A stretch of 33,448 nucleotides of DNA from positions 1-33,448 of the forward strand of contig CAMEHU010000018.1 of the NCBI GenBank assembly GCA_945917765.1. The letters are read 5' to 3'. How positions within the stretch are numbered: the first letter of the stretch is position 1; each line of letters begins with the position of its first letter. The stretch is from an uncultured Lachnospiraceae bacterium. GTDB taxonomy: Bacteria > Bacillota > Clostridia > TANB77 > CAG-508. A program made the translations under genes and the position numbers. Of the stretch, positions 32,574 through 33,448 are shown one piece after another. Below the pieces are notes generated by a model. It made no database searches and was not told where the DNA came from. It was given only the letters and a program-made list of their open reading frames with translations.

Positions 32574-33236
32574 TCATATAGAGAATTTGTTGGGGATGTT
32601 TTTTATCATTTCGACTTGTTCTTCTATAAAGCTGGTGCTATCAATTTTCTGAATCATTTGTTTTGATGTTCTTGCAAAAACTAAATTGGCAAACTTAGGT
32701 ATCTGGGTAATAACCATTTTGTCTGGTGATTCTATATTGAATTCTAAAGGTAATAAGGCAAGTGTTATATTGTATTTAGTTCTATATAAAACGACAAGTT
32801 TTGAAAAAATCTGTTTAGTCCATGTTTTTACTAATTTTGTTGATTCATAAAACCAGTTTAATCTTTGATTTGGGTCGAGCTGATAATCAAACTCCTCTTT
32901 GAAGAAAAAGATTGAACGAATAGGCAGTGGGTAGAATTCGTCAATTTTTGCAGAATTTCTTGCATCCTCAATTCTCTTTTTTAGTCCATAATAATCAAGG
33001 TCACTTTCACGAGAATATAGAAATTCTAACTCTGGATGTGCTAATCGCATTTTTGATTGTTTTTTCTTTGGAAGATCTAAATCCAAGTTTTTAGCAAAAA
33101 ATGTGACGCCATACTCTGGATCAAGAGTATTTTCGAAATTGTAACGAATGCCACTTTTCTCATTGTTAAGAACTTCTAAAATGTTTTCCCGAAGCTCTTT
33201 TTCGTGGTAAGCTTTTACTTCTTCAAAAAGCTCCAT
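32574..33236 (-). CDS. Hypothetical soluble protein, 220 residues
   Basis: I do not recognise this protein. It has no signal peptide or membrane helix. The sequence alternates charged helices (ELFEEVKAYHEKELRENILE) with aromatic-rich segments (RSIFFFKEEFDYQLDPNQRL, LVVLYRTKYNITLALLPLEF), suggesting a compact alpha/beta fold. ATG at 33236 is preceded by AAAGGAG; a longer frame to 33278 overlaps a palindrome in the leader and was rejected. Codons include more CGN and CTC/CTT than the neighbours. It has a strong private promoter and a leader dyad. Its isolated-unit style resembles the genes at 2907 and 21616. Confidence 0.65.
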   Translation of the reverse strand: MELFEEVKAYHEKELRENILEVLNNEKSGIRYNFENTLDPEYGVTFFAKNLDLDLPKKKQSKMRLAHPELEFLYSRESDLDYYGLKKRIEDARNSAKIDEFYPLPIRSIFFFKEEFDYQLDPNQRLNWFYESTKLVKTWTKQIFSKLVVLYRTKYNITLALLPLEFNIESPDKMVITQIPKFANLVFARTSKQMIQKIDSTSFIEEQVEMIKNIPNKFSI

Positions 33237-33262
33237 AAGTATTCTCCTTTCTGAATGTAAGC

Positions 33263-33282
33263 GCAAATGATAGCTCATTTGC
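33263..33282 (-). promoter_or_regulatory. Perfect dyad in the leader of the minus-strand gene
   Basis: GCAAATGA (33263-33270) and TCATTTGC (33275-33282) are exact inverted copies around TAGC. It lies between the predicted transcription start and the ribosome site, so it could be a repressor operator or an RNA hairpin. Confidence 0.6.
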
Positions 33283-33306
33283 TTGTTGTTGGTTTACATA
33301 GTATGT

Positions 33307-33335
33307 ATTATACATTGATTCTTTTGAAAAGTCAA
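33307..33335 (-). promoter_or_regulatory. Sigma-A promoter for the minus-strand gene
   Basis: On the minus strand TTGACT (33335-33330), a 17-base spacer and TATAAT (33312-33307), giving a start near 33300. This is a strong match. Confidence 0.75.
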
Positions 33336-33448
33336 TAATATTGTTAAAATAGCACTTTTTCACTTGACGGTAACGGAATGAAATCAACATTTATAAATTA
33401 GTGTCAAGAAGTTTCGGAAAAATAATCTTAATATAATGTTGTAAAAAT

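Noticed and set aside
33361-33448. Promoter for a gene beyond the right edge
   Set aside because: TATAAT at 33432-33437 has no convincing -35, and the gene itself is outside the window.

Overview
The window is AT-rich DNA from a low-G+C Bacillota, most likely a member of class Clostridia and possibly an uncultured gut lineage. The evidence is an AGA/ATA-rich codon style, strong AGGAGG ribosome sites, a T-box leader on tyrS, the IreB - RuvX - DUF1292 gene trio, miaB directly before mutS, and a zinc-type ribosomal protein L31. I cannot name a species. No rRNA, tRNA, CRISPR array, transposase or integrase gene was seen.

Layout, left to right. (1) 147-2790: a membrane Zn-protease (YugP type), an S66 MccF-like peptidase and a PHP-domain phosphoesterase, close together and probably co-transcribed. 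(2) 2819-3665: an isolated P-loop kinase with its own promoter and terminator and richer codon use. (3) 3701-4135 (minus): a small helical protein. (4) 4217-5817: tyrS behind a tyrosine T-box, with a perfect 33-bp-arm hairpin between the T-box terminator and the tyrS ribosome site; then an alpha-amylase-family enzyme. (5) 7953-14088: one operon-like run holding a small exported membrane protein, a 1266-residue scaffold-like protein, a membrane-anchored GAF/degenerate-GGDEF protein, ireB and ruvX. ruvX carries a one-base frameshift. (6) 14243-14557: a DUF1292 gene. (7) 14730-19026: a heterodimeric ABC exporter pair. (8) recG, a GC-richer inverted-repeat element, an unknown 101-residue gene, a 55-residue membrane peptide and rpmE. 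(9) miaB and mutS, with GGGGAC-core hairpins on both sides of mutS. (10) A minus-strand zinc-ribbon membrane protein, a TGS-type nucleoside kinase, an RNHCP protein, a lipoprotein sharing a domain with the zinc-ribbon protein, a Fic-fold protein lacking its catalytic histidine, and an unknown minus-strand gene at the right edge.

Most identifiable genes are housekeeping: tRNA charging and modification, mismatch repair, replication-fork rescue, ribosome, nucleotide salvage. The part that looks least described is the 8038-13393 operon. Its central protein combines a receiver-like N-terminus, a charged coiled coil of 51-bp repeats, two AT-hooks, a long Asp/Glu-rich region with seven copies of an (I/L)LPGF(D/E)D-type motif, and a CpaE/MinD-like ATPase fold with an altered Walker A. 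It reads as a multivalent, possibly DNA-touching scaffold. This is inference from sequence architecture, not a known function.

The other strong theme is a family of palindromic elements built on a GGGGAC core. There are three sub-types and at least six sites, several of them in 5' leaders just upstream of ribosome sites (tyrS, recG, mutS, RNHCP). No transposase that could move them is present in the window.
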